Source: Brienomyrus brachyistius
Lineage: Eukaryota > Chordata > Actinopteri > Osteoglossiformes > Mormyridae
Reading direction: 5' to 3'
Assembly: GCF_023856365.1 (NCBI RefSeq)
Contig: NC_064542.1
Coordinates: forward strand, 23,282,127-23,346,126
DNA: 64,000 nt
Under the pieces are notes generated by a model. That model made no database searches, was not told the DNA's origin, and saw only the letters and a program-made list of their open reading frames with translations. This document shows, one piece after another, positions 39,442 through 48,836 of this stretch (positions are counted from its first letter, which is position 1; the number at the start of each line of letters is the position of its first letter). The position numbers were made by a program, and so were the translations under genes.

Positions 39442-39922
39442 ACGTCAGTCTGGAAATTAGATGTCCAAAAAAAGTGTCTGTTCCTAGGTGACTAACTTGT
39501 CTAAAATGCCCCCGTTTAAGGATGACCTCCAAATTGAGAGCTATCCAGGGGCTACATTCCAACACATAGAGGGCATATTGGCAAAAACCACTCCCACCTC
39601 TGAAGTGACACAGATCATATCCTTTGGCATTAATAATCGGGCACAGAATGCCAAGGACACAGCCATAAAACAACTGCAGGCAGCCCTTAGGATAGCTAAA
39701 CAAACATTTCCTCTGGCAGAAATTTGGGTTCCAGAATTAAATTTTTCAAATCTGCTCCCACAAGTGGAACAAACACAACTGGGCATCCTAAACAACTACA
39801 TAAAAAGCATCTTAAAACATACCAGCTCTCCCTGGGAGTCAATTCCAAACGAATGTAGACAAAATACATTGGACAAAAGGAAACAGCAGAAAACATGCTC
39901 AAACATTGGCTTAATCATTTAA
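39442..39922 (+). CDS. PLE copy B ORF1, C-terminal SGNH-like domain
   Basis: Continues the ORF directly after the hAT duplication. Motifs resemble blocks of the SGNH/GDSL hydrolase fold: LGDSNLSKMP (block I, GDS with the candidate Ser; one codon around the S is hit by a frameshift/stop in this copy at ~39489), YPGATFQHIEG (block II Gly) and IISFGINNRAQ (block III, GxN). Then QTFPLAEIWVPELNFSNL and LGILNNYIKS. A clear DxxH block V is not seen. Copy A carries the same domain (31093-31420) with INHRTQKHK and AAIYVPLVNFS. SGNH domains are known in ORF1 of CR1/L2 LINEs; I do not recall them as a standard PLE feature. The function, if any, may be esterase-like or merely RNA/protein binding. Confidence 0.6.
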
Positions 39923-40139
39923 ATTAACTTCCCCTATAAGCCTGCCAATGCGGGAGGGGACTAAAAGTGTTATAATTGTAGCAAAGAAATTTCAAATCAC
40001 TCCACAACTTCCCTTGCTCCAGAAAGGCTTGACCTTTGTTCCAGCACCATCTACTGGTAGAAAAAGGCAATTACTACAGACAAGGTTGGATCTGCAAAAA
40101 TATCACAGGAGATAAAAGCTAGCAGCTTATTTCCAGAAT

Positions 40140-41720
40140 AGCGTAGATTCAACCCCTCCCCTTTTCACCCCAGAATCAGATTGGGTTCCCCCTCCAGATA
40201 AATTACCTATAGAAATACTTACCTTGGTGGAAAAAGACTTGGCGGATTTCCACGGACTATTCCGACCTTCTCGGGAAAAACCCAACCTCACTCCGGAAGA
40301 GCTTGAGGCCCTAAAACAATTAAAGGTCAACAAGGACATTGTAATTAAGCCAGCAGATAAGGGTAGTGCAATTGTAATTTTGGACAGGGAACAATATCTA
40401 TGGGAGAGATATAGACAATTACATGACACCACTTATAAAAAACTACAAAACCCTATTTATTCTGAAATAATTCCTTTGGTGAAAAATATAATACAGTCCC
40501 TATATAATTGTAAGTTTATTAATTCAAAACAGAAGGCCTATCTAATAGGAAATTCACAACCAAGGGCCAGAGTATTTTATATGCTCCCAACGATCCACAA
40601 GGACCCTACAAAATGGAGTAAACCCTACGAAATTCCCCCAGGCAGGCCTATAGTCTCGGACTGTAGCAGCGAGACTTGCCATACGAGACTTACCCGTCAC
40701 CCCAGTTATATAAAGGACACATAACTTTGTCCAAATAATTAAAAATTTAAAAATCCCCCCGCAGGCCTACCTTTTTACCATGGATATTGACAGCTTATAT
40801 ACTAACATTGACATTTCGGAAGGCATACAAGCCATTACCAACATATTTTTAAAATACCCAGATAGAAATAGACCAGATAGGAAACTTATTCAATTATTAG
40901 AAATAAATTTTACTAAAAATGATTTTGAATTTAATGGGGACTTTTTCCTACAAATTAAGGGTACAGCCATGGGAAAGTTTGCCCCGGCCTATGCCAACAT
41001 TTTCATGGCAGAATGGGAGGCCTCGGCTCTGTCTCGCTGCCACAAACGGCCTCTACATGATTTCCGTTATTTGGATGACATCTGGGGTGTTTGGACCAAT
41101 TTTGATGAGGACTTTAAAGACTTTGTCAATATATTAGATAACCATAACCCATCTATTAAAATAAAATCCACTATCAACCTGCAGTCTATTGATTTTCTAG
41201 ACACCACCACCTATAAAGGCCCAACTTTCGCCTTATCCCAGAAACTGGACATAAAGGTCTTCTTTAAGGACACAGATACACATGCCCTCCTACACAAAAG
41301 GAGCTTTCACCCCAGACACACCTATGCTAGTCTGGTGAAATCCCAACTCCTGCGATTCCGACGGATATGTACCCGGGAACAGGATTTCTTTGAGGCAACG
41401 CAGGTACTTTTTAAAGCCTTAAGACCTAGAGGGTACAACAGGTCTTTTTTGAGAAAGATGTTAAAAACGTACCAGTCACCCAAACCTCAACTAGTTGGAC
41501 CCACTATTCCCTTAATTACCACGTATTCCTCGGCCACCACCAGATTAACAAGGATGGTCAGATCCAACCTCCTACAAACGCTGGAACAAACAGAAACGCT
41601 CAGAACACACTTATAGCAGCTCATAGAAAAAATAAAAGTTTACAGGATTGTCTAGTAAGAGCACAACTTAAACCCACTTCTCCTATAACTGCGAGGTTCT
41701 TCTTCATAAAAAATCAGGTA
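40140..41720 (+). pseudogene. PLE copy B reverse transcriptase polyprotein, endonuclease missing
   Basis: The N-terminal PLE region (LTPEELEALKQLKVNKDIVI, KPADKGSAIVILD) is at 40300-40385. RT boxes follow: FYMLPTIHKDP, PPGRPIVSDCSS (~40635), a short frame break near 40720, MDIDSLYTNIDI (40780), INFTKNDFEF, GTAMGKFAPAYANIFM (one residue short of the usual GKRFAP), the catalytic FRYLDDIWGVW (~41060), IDFLDTTTY, FHPRHTYASL. The thumb-like C-terminal part reads to RTHL (stop at 41614), then in another frame AAHRKNKSLQDCLVRAQLKP and ITARFFFIKN. The GIY-YIG endonuclease that should follow is absent. PLE RTs are related to telomerase. Confidence 0.88.
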
Positions 41721-41730
41721 AAGTACACAA

Positions 41731-41885
41731 AAAAAATTTAGCTAAAGTTGCTCTGCAAGAATTTAATAAAGAAAAAAAACATGCAAAGCAAGATGAGATG
41801 ACCAATCTCAAAAGAGAAGTTATTGGACTCCAGAATGAACTTGCGTCACTGACCCGAGGGAGCAGAACACAGCCTTTGGTACATA
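41731..41885 (+). other. short coiled-coil-like reading frame, unassigned
   Basis: A stretch reads LAKVALQEFNKEKKHAKQDE and MTNLKREVIGLQNELASLTR with a heptad-like pattern. Boundaries are not clear and no family is recognised. It could be an exon or element ORF fragment. Confidence 0.3.
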
Positions 41886-41949
41886 GCTTTTTTTTTTTTT
41901 ACGGTAAGAATAGGATTATAATTGCAATGTCATAACGTGCATGTGTGAG

Positions 41950-42082
41950 TGATTGGTGTGTGTCCTGTGATACCTTGTTTCCCTGTCCTGGGCTGTTCTC
42001 TGCCTTGTACCCTTAGTCTCTAAAATTGGCTCCAGAGTCCCAGTGTCCCTGAATAGGATAAGTAGAAAATGGATGGATGTAT
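41950..42082 (+). repeat. RTE/SINE 3'-end fragment with GGATGGATG tail
   Basis: TGTCCTGTGATACC..CCCTGAATAGGATAAGTAGA + AAATGGATGGATG is the fish repeat 3' end also seen in the opposite orientation at 42806-43163. Confidence 0.7.
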
Positions 42083-42244
42083 ATCATGACAAACTTAGAA
42101 TGGCTTCTATTCAATTGCTCTCATTTGTCTTTTATCCTTTAGAAGAGGTACTGGCACAATATAAGACCACCCTCTTTAGGGTAACCTCAAGCAAAAGAGC
42201 ATCTGAAAATGCTAAACAAGAATGGATAATTTGAAGACTTTAAT

Positions 42245-42476
42245 AATAGTTGAAACTTTATTGATCATCTTGGGGAAATAGTCTTTATGCCTCCCTCAAC
42301 TTGCTCCTGTTTGTAGAGCAAGTTTTCTGCAAAGGGCAGCTACCTGTAGTGGTGCCCAGGGAGCTGGGGGCCTTGCTCAAGGACCTGTAGATGTGCTGAG
42401 GCTGGGCTTGAACCAGCAATCTTCTGATTACAGACACACAGGTTTCGCCAACTGAGCCACACGCACATTGTCTGTA
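42245..42476 (-). mobile_element. tRNA-derived SINE
   Basis: On the minus strand the 5' end has an RNA polymerase III A box (TGGCTCAGTTGG, ~42455) and B box (GGTTCAAGCCC, ~42413), spaced as in tRNA genes. A tRNA-unrelated body and a 3' end with CAATAAAGTTTCAACTATT follow at about 42245. The tail resembles that of the LINE at 33.56 kb, its likely mobilising partner (inference). Confidence 0.8.
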
Positions 42477-42506
42477 CACGAATCGGTTTTTCGTCCATGT
42501 TCATAG

Positions 42507-42740
42507 ATCGAGAGGAACCTGCCACCTGATTCCCGAAACTTGGTGGCCTGCGTAATGTGCCACACCGTTGACACGGCAGAACGGTTTTATGTTGCAGAGC
42601 TACACTTCGATGAAATACACCACAGCCAAAGTTTTGTCGACGTGGCATTAGGGATGAGCAAGGGTCCCCAGACCTTGACTGGTCAGTGGTGTGAGAGGGA
42701 GCCGGATGGGACCACTACAAAGTCAAGGAGGTCACGGTGA
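42507..42740 (+). pseudogene. last exon of a tyrosine-recombinase-like gene, copy 1
   Basis: After a 3' splice site (TTCATAG|ATCG) the exon reads IERNLPPDSRNLVACVMCHT, VDTAERFYVAELHFDEIHHS.. to a TGA at 42738. MCH..TAxRFY has the look of the final catalytic His-and-Tyr region of a tyrosine recombinase, where the Y would be the nucleophile. The upstream exons are gone: a SINE lies immediately 5'. The same exon in shortened form occurs at 43879-43992. Reminiscent of Crypton-type elements, but this family assignment is from memory of motifs only. Confidence 0.5.
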
Positions 42741-42805
42741 AATTTCACAACATAGTCATCCCAAGACGCTTTCCATGGATGTGCTGTGATATGTCACAAC
42801 ATCAT

Positions 42806-43163
42806 CCATCCATCCATCCATTTTCCAAACCGCTTATCCTATTGGGTCGCGGGGGGTCCGGAGCCTATCCCGGAATCAATGGGCACGAGGCAGGGAACAA
42901 CCCAGGATGGGGGGCCAGCCCATCGCAGGGCACACTCACACACCATTCACTCACACATGCACACCTATGGGCAATTCAGCAACTCCAATTAGCCTCAGCA
43001 TGTTTTTGGATTGTGGGGGGAAACCGGAGTACCCGGAGGAAACCCCACGACGACACGGGGAGAACATGCAAACTCCGCACACATGTGACCCAGGCGGAGA
43101 CTCGAACCCGGGTCCCAGAGGTGTGAGGCGACAGTGCTAACCACTGCACCACCATGCCGCCCC
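42806..43163 (-). mobile_element. dispersed fish repeat (RTE-tail/SINE type) with 13-bp target duplication
   Basis: The 358-bp repeat starts with (ATCC)n (its tail on the minus strand) and ends CACTGCACCACCATGCCGCC. GTCACAACATCAT flanks it at 42793-42805 and again at 43164-43176. It interrupts an intron of the recombinase-like gene. A six-frame reading shows only low-complexity frames. Confidence 0.9.
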
Positions 43164-43211
43164 GTCACAACATCATTAGAGAGAGTAATACAGAATAGGG
43201 AAAGTGCACAG

Positions 43212-43992
43212 GTCATGTTTTGCTTTTTCCTTGAAGATGACCTGGCCCAATCGCCGCAGGACATCACTTTAAGAAACACTTTCATGGGATGTCTGGTGAC
43301 ATTCCTGTTTGCCGTGACTGGGCACCACAGCAGTGTCATTGTAAATATGACAATGGAGGAGTTCAATGCGGCCCAGCCGGAAGCGGATTACACAGTCATC
43401 AGTGTGAGCATCATGGAAACTGTGCTGACGTGATATCTTTGAATTCAGTAAAACCTGCGACAGAACTCATGTTTGTGTCACACGTAGTCCGATGTTCCCC
43501 ACCGTGTCCAGTAAGCCGTGGTCTTATCTTCACAGGTCGCCAATCACAAAACATCTGGCTCCTTTGGGAGGACAAAAATCGCCCTGACTCAAAGGGAGCA
43601 TTCCTGGTTGCAGAGCTTTGCCAGAGTCAGGACATGCCTTCCCGGCTTCTTCCATCAACCGGCAACTTTCTTTTTTTCGGCATCTGGCCAGCCATTTAGA
43701 AAAATCAATGAGCTGGTGACACAGATCTGCCTGGCATCCGGCACGCCGCAGGGATTGACTGTGCCGGAGATCCGCACAGGCGTGTCAACCTGCGTAAGCT
43801 GAGATTCAGGATGATGCCAAAGTCCGTAGCACCTGATGATTTATCGCTGGTAATCAATTTCTCTGTCCCCATTTACAGATCCAGCGCAATCTCCCGGAAC
43901 GGCAGCGTCAGCTGGTGGCCCGCCTGACTGCTGATCGCTTTTATGTCACGGAGCCTGACAGCCTGATACTGGCAGAAGCATTTGTACCCTGA
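43212..43992 (+). CDS. tyrosine-recombinase-like gene, copy 2, three exons
   Basis: Exons 43212-43403, 43536-43793 and 43879-43992 are all bounded by AG..GT, all phase 0, and join into 188 open codons to TGA at 43990. Exon 1: LRNTFMGCLVTFLFAVTGHH, SSVIVNMTMEEF (the GH[R] position that should hold the first catalytic Arg is His, CAC, one transition from CGC). Exon 2: ISVANHKTSGSFG (HKT, candidate catalytic Lys), IALTQREHSWLQSFAR, LTVPEIRTGVSTC (candidate HxxR box, here PEIR). Exon 3: IQRNLPERQRQLVARLTADR-FY (candidate Tyr; eight residues including the His are lost relative to copy 1). A C-terminal catalytic domain of ~180 residues fits. Open, spliced, but with substituted catalytic residues: probably decayed. 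The 5' exons are not found. Confidence 0.5.
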
Positions 43993-45479
43993 TCGTTTCA
44001 AGAACATAAAGGCAGCTTTCTCCACCCATCTTAACTCCTCCTTAAATACTAGCACTGTAAGTAACCTTTCAGTCAATGTCATTGGTTGTTGAAAAATTAT
44101 AAACACAAGTACGATGGAATATTCACTTTTCAGTTCAATAACATACTATATGCCCATCTAGAGCTCCTGGGGAATGCAAAGCAACGGAGCTGACGATTGA
44201 CAACATCAGGGGGCTCCTGAAACAAACTCAAAGGTAAGTCACATGAACTAGACATAGGTAAAATTGCTTTGCAGTCATTGTAATTTCACTATCGTGGCTG
44301 TTATTTCTGATGACCTGTATCTGTTCTGTCTGCTACTAAATAGATCTGCTACTAAATAGATGCTATGTGATGGAGGCAATCAGGTGTGATGGAGATCTTT
44401 GTGTTTGTAATTATGGGTGAATAAATACCTGATCATTGCAATGAGTGTCCCTCAATTCTTCTTGTTGTCACTGTGCATGGCTCATGGTAGAAATGTCAAC
44501 TGACGCTGCATGTCATTAGCCTATCAGAAGTAAATGCTTTTTCTCAGTCTCGTTTCTAATGACACGTTCAGCAAAACAAGACTCTGAGGGATTACAGATT
44601 ATATATACATAAGCCACATTCATTTGGCGAAAGTGTCAGACTGGAGAGGTGGGGGGACAGTACAGAATGTGCTTCATGGCACACTCAGAACCCTCTGCGA
44701 AACAGCCGTGTGCATGTATGACTGGCTGAAGATTGCACGGCTCAAATCAGCCCTTAGTAACACAAAACTGCAAAACTTTGTCACATTTAATATTCTAGAT
44801 TTTCAGTTTCCTCACTGTTTATTTCAAAGCAAGATGGTTAGACTCAAATCTTTAAATGTGAGTAACATGCCACACTTGATTAAAACAGCCATTGAGAAAT
44901 GTGCAGTCGGTTTGTGAACATGAAAATGTGCCGGGAGGTAGGTCGTGTATAACGGTACAATTGAGTTTATTCCCCAACATAGTGTTAAGAGACTTCTAGA
45001 AGGTTCTTGACATGATTCTGGAATTGGTACAATACTTGAGAATAGAAGATAGAATTATGGAAAGTATAAGGAGATTAAATAAATTTTGTCATCTTTGGTA
45101 GTCTCATACATCATGGCCGAGATTGATGAAGAGTGCCTCAGCAGTACGTACTTCCCAGGGGAACAAAGCTCCTGCCATAGGCAAGAGATGCAAATGACAA
45201 AGTATAGTCAAGTTAATCGATTTGCCACAGTGATGCTCAAGACATGGGTGTCCATCTTGACATTCCAGGTGAAGGTGCAGTGGCAGAAGGTACAGTGTGC
45301 AAAAGGCGTGTCACCAGAGAGCAAAAGCACGTCCCCCAAGCACAAAAAGGATGAAGTCTCACCGACGTACTTCCTTTGGCATTCACACATGTGAAAATGC
45401 AAACATACATAATCACAGTTCTCATTACAGGTTCACAGGCTCCTGAGAACGGCTCCACGGCCAGAGGATTAGGGGTTAT
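43993..45479. other. unassigned DNA between recombinase-like exons and module array
   Basis: Small open frames at 44624-44917 (plus) and 45208-45458 (minus; KYVGETSSF by chance resembles the PLE endonuclease word) show no domain support. Nothing else is seen. Confidence 0.4.
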
Positions 45480-46342
45480 GAGATGGGGTTAGAACGCCAG
45501 ATCCTGTGGTCACATGGTCACAGTTGTGCACGGGCCAATCACGGGCCTATCCATGCTTCCACCTGCTTACGTACCACACGTCATCCCTTTGTTTAGGGCT
45601 TGTTTATTTTTACATTTTTCAGTTACTCCTTTTGTTTTTCAGGGGCAATGAGAAGATGAAGGACTGAGGAGAATTCCAGACACCAGGCCTCCAGAGGAGT
45701 GTAGTAGGAGCGACGACCCCGACAGGTAGGTAAGCTACTCGTAATGCCAAAGACCCTCCCCAGAGTCCATCCATTCCCACCCTGACCGAATTTATAATAA
45801 AGAAAATTTATATCTCCAGCACTGTGTCCCGCTTCTCTCTCCTATGGAGGCTGAATGGAAATATGGGTTGCACAGTGAGAAATTCAAATATATAAAGAGG
45901 ATAAATTCATCCTCCACGATTAATAAAAAAATTTTTTGGTGTTAAGAAATACCTAGGGTTAGAGCCTTTAGAGTTACAGTCAGGGGTGCTTAGGGTTAGG
46001 GACCCCAGCTGAGATTAGCCTTAAGGGTAGGGGGTGGTTAGGGCTGCTTAGGTTTAGGTTTGGAGGAAGATCCTGCGCATGTCAGGGTCGCAGTTGTGCA
46101 TGGTCCTATCTGGAGTCCTCGTATCCACCCATCTACACACTGCATGTCATCCCTATGGTTAGGCCTTTGATGTTCCCAAATCCCATTCAAATTTTCACCC
46201 CTTTTGCAGGGGATGGCGGCAAGGACAACAAGGAAGATCCAGGAGAGTTCCAGTACCAGGCAGCCAACCTGGGGGAACCACACGAGGAGCAGCGATGATC
46301 CCAGCAGGTATGTGCCCTTAAATTGACCTCTTTTTGGGTTCT

Positions 46343-46455
46343 AGACATTTACAGGATTTGGCAGACGCCCTTAGCCAGAGCGACTTACATAAGTGCTTGA
46401 GACTCTGCGATGAATTTCCGATGCTAGCTCAATAAGGACCCAAGCTATGAATACC
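46343..46455 (-). mobile_element. L2-type LINE 3'-end fragment
   Basis: ACATTTACAGGATTTGGCAG..GCTAGCTCAA is a near-identical copy of 20346-20460, the 3' end of the LINE lying between the piggyBac copies. Confidence 0.88.
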
Positions 46456-46787
46456 ATATATGTGACAGACTTATATGCATGTCATCCCTATTAGGACTTA
46501 GGTGTTCCCAAATCCCCTTAATTTTTTTTTTCCCTTTTCTTTTTCAGGGAGCGGCAGCAAGGATGACCAGGAAGATCCAGGTGAGTTGTAGCACCGGGCA
46601 GCCTTTTCTTTTCAGAGTCTTCACTAAAATGGCACTCCCTCAGATCTGACTTTCTTGTGGTTCCTAGCGTGGCCACGCTAACCTATGATGGACTTAATAA
46701 TAATGGGCACCCCCAACAGATCTGGCATCCGTCGTCTATCTGGCTGGCAACTTACTGTGGCATAAGCACTAACTCCCAGTGCCTAAA

Positions 46788-46813
46788 CCCCCCCCCCCCC
46801 CCCCCCCCCCCCC
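46788..46813. repeat. 26-bp poly-C run
   Basis: Uninterrupted C26 (G26 on the minus strand), unusual for length in vertebrate DNA. Confidence 0.97.
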
Positions 46814-47639
46814 AGAGTCAATCCAGTGCCATCCGACACCAAGCACACTCCCAATGATCTCAATTTCACAGATCCTGTATCCATGAGGGTAACACAGTGG
46901 GGAATCTTAAAATATTTTTAAAAAATTTATAATTTAATTTCCCCTAGGATTAGTGACCCTCACGCCCCAGCATCACAGTTGTGCACAGGTCAATCATGGG
47001 CCTATACGTGCGTCCACCTGCTGATATACCACACATCATCCCTTTGTTGGGACTTATTTTAAAATTAATCCTTTTTGTTTTAAGGGATGATGAGAAGATG
47101 AAGGACTGAGGAGAATTCCAGACCCCAGACCAAACCCAGAGGAACCATATGAGGAGCAACAATGCCGACAGGTAAGGATAGGTTTATGATTAGGGTAAAG
47201 ACCCTCACCTGCGCCCCAGCATCCCAGGGCAACAGTAATTCACGGGCAAATCATGGGTTCATCAGTGCATCAACCCGCTTATGCACCAACCATCATCCCT
47301 TTAGCCAGGGCTTAAACATTTATAATTACCCCATAATAAAAATAAATATATCAATTTTTACCTTATGGACTCCAGGTGACAGCGGCGATGACATGGATGA
47401 TCCAGGAGAGCTCCAGCATCAGCAACGAAGCCAACAGGGAAGTATATGCTCTTCCATGGTACTAATGTGCTCTGTCTGTCAGGGTCTTTACTAAATTGGC
47501 ACGCCCCAGATCTGACTTTCTGCATTGTGGTTCAACAGCATGGCCCCGCATAACCTATGCTGGACCTGACTTTCAACAGATCTGGCCATCCGCTCGCTAT
47601 AGACTGGCAGCTTCCTGTGTATTCATAGCCTGGGTCTTT

Positions 47640-47736
47640 ATTGAGCAAATATTGGAAAAATTCATTGCAGAGTCATAAAGCACTAATGTAAGTCACTCTG
47701 GCTAAGGACATCTGCCAAATGCTGTAAATGTAAACG
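47640..47736 (+). mobile_element. L2-type LINE/SINE 3'-tail fragment, plus strand
   Basis: GTAAGTCACTCTGGCTAAGG..CTGTAAATGTAAA is the same tail family as 20331-20390 in opposite orientation. Confidence 0.75.
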
Positions 47737-48363
47737 CATTGACAGTAGCTCCCAGGGCCTCCTGCAGGCACCTCCCAGCGGCCGAGTCACCCCCCAGAAT
47801 CAATCCATTGCCATCCAGTACCAAGAATAATCCCAATAGAGCCAATTCATCTCACAATGTGTCCCACATCCTTTCTCTGTAAAGGTTTATGGGAAACGAG
47901 GGTAACACAGTGAGGAATAATTTTATAAATGGGGTTATTTTAATCCTCCATAAAATGATGTGTGGGAATTATTTAAACCCTCCACAATATTATATTTGGG
48001 GGGTTCTTTAACCCTCCCCAATTTTAATTTTAGGCTATCCAGTACCAAGCACCCTTCCAATAAAGCAAATGCACCCAGCATTATGTCTCACATCCTGTAA
48101 CACCGGCCGAGGAAGAAGGACAGGGATCCAGAAATGCGAGCTGCAGCCAGATTTAATGTAAGCACTGAAACGCTAGCTCTAAAGGGAATGGGCAGAGAGA
48201 ATGGTCGTGGTCCAAAAGCTGGGCTCAGAGGCCGGGGAATCCGTCCAACACGGAGACACGGGACAGGAGCACACGGGGAAACGGCAACAGGAAACTAAAG
48301 TGTTGCTGGTGAGGTTACATGGGTTAACTTTAATTTTCTGCTTTTGTTCTTTCCTTTCGGAAG
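47737..48363. other. unassigned DNA
   Basis: No coding or structural signal beyond short repeats of CCTCCAC/CACAATTTTA-like words at 47920-48030, which are seen again at 45895-45930. Confidence 0.35.
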
Positions 48364-48573
48364 AAGGTATCTGAGAAATATAAGGAGAGCGTGTACAAAA
48401 TTGGCGTGTCCTTAAAGTGCATCATGAACCAAGGACAAGAACTGGCATATGTTGAAAAATTTGTTTTGTATATGTGGAACAACCCACAGCAGCAAGCACC
48501 AGCTCACCTTAAGTATCTTGCTGATGCAGTGAGGATAAATGGGTGGCCTGCTGAACTAAATGAAAAATTTTAA
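48364..48573 (+). other. exon-like frame, unknown protein
   Basis: After a T-rich tract and AG (..TTTCGGAAG|AAGG) a frame reads VSEKYKESVYKIGVSLKCIM, QELAYVEKFVLYMWNNPQQQ, to a stop after ELNEKF. The composition looks protein-like (few low-complexity stretches), but I recognise no family. Confidence 0.35.
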
Positions 48574-48640
48574 GTAACAACAATAAAAAAACTACCTTTT
48601 GGCTATTATTAAATTTATCAATTTTTTGCTGGAAGCACAG

Positions 48641-48836
48641 CTGCCCTGTGTCCACATATGTAGACGCGAGTTGAGCAGCATAATGCGGCATTTAAAAAGC
48701 CAAGCTCAGACAGTTTCAAGAAAAATTATTGGCTATAGGCAATATGTGAAAGATCAAAAACGGAAAAATATTCTCAGCCAGGCAGACCTCGCAGAGCTGT
48801 CCACAGAGCTCATGACGAGGATTCCTGAATGCCCAG
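48641..48836 (+). other. exon-like frame with a C2H-type zinc-finger-like motif
   Basis: GGAAGCACAG|CTGCC opens and GCCCAG|GTAAGTG closes a 196-bp block. It encodes LPCVHICRRELSSIMRHLKS (C-x2-C then HLK), then YRQYVKDQKRKNILSQADLA. Such fingers precede the catalytic part in some recombinase-like ORFs, so it may belong with the 42.5-44 kb gene family; this is only inference. Confidence 0.35.

Larger units (their letters stand above)
32750..41730 (+). mobile_element. Penelope-like element copy B, split by a LINE and a hAT
   Basis: The longest PLE of the window. Once the LINE (33466-35490) and hAT plus one target duplication (36088-39441) are removed, about 3.6 kb remain: an ORF1 starting at 32766, a C-terminal SGNH-like domain (39442-39922), and an RT polyprotein at 40140-41720. 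The GIY-YIG endonuclease expected after the RT is not found. It lies head-to-tail after copy A, a tandem arrangement common for PLEs. Confidence 0.85.
45480..47500 (+). repeat. degenerate tandem array of exon-like modules
   Basis: Five modules share the layout: CAGTTGTGCA(C/T)GG.., CATCCCTTTG-TTAGGGCTT, a T-rich tract, AG, an exon-like block, GT. Blocks: 45643-45725, 46210-46307, 46548-46580, 47085-47171 and 47376-47437 (the last ends ACAG|GG, no donor). The blocks share GATGA-GAAGATG and GA(A/T)GATCCAGG(A/T)GAG and would read GD-GKD-EDPGEF in one frame, with stops in others. Telomere-like GGTTAGGG words are at 45955-46060. Spacing is 290-570 bp. Confidence 0.65.

Noticed and set aside
44624..44917. 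97-codon frame as a host gene
   Set aside because: No recognisable domain, no splice sites of note, and composition like its non-coding surroundings.
45208..45458. Minus-strand KYVGETSSF as a PLE GIY-YIG endonuclease
   Set aside because: Only the YVGET word matches; the surrounding conserved residues (NVIYLIQC before, HF..G after) are absent.
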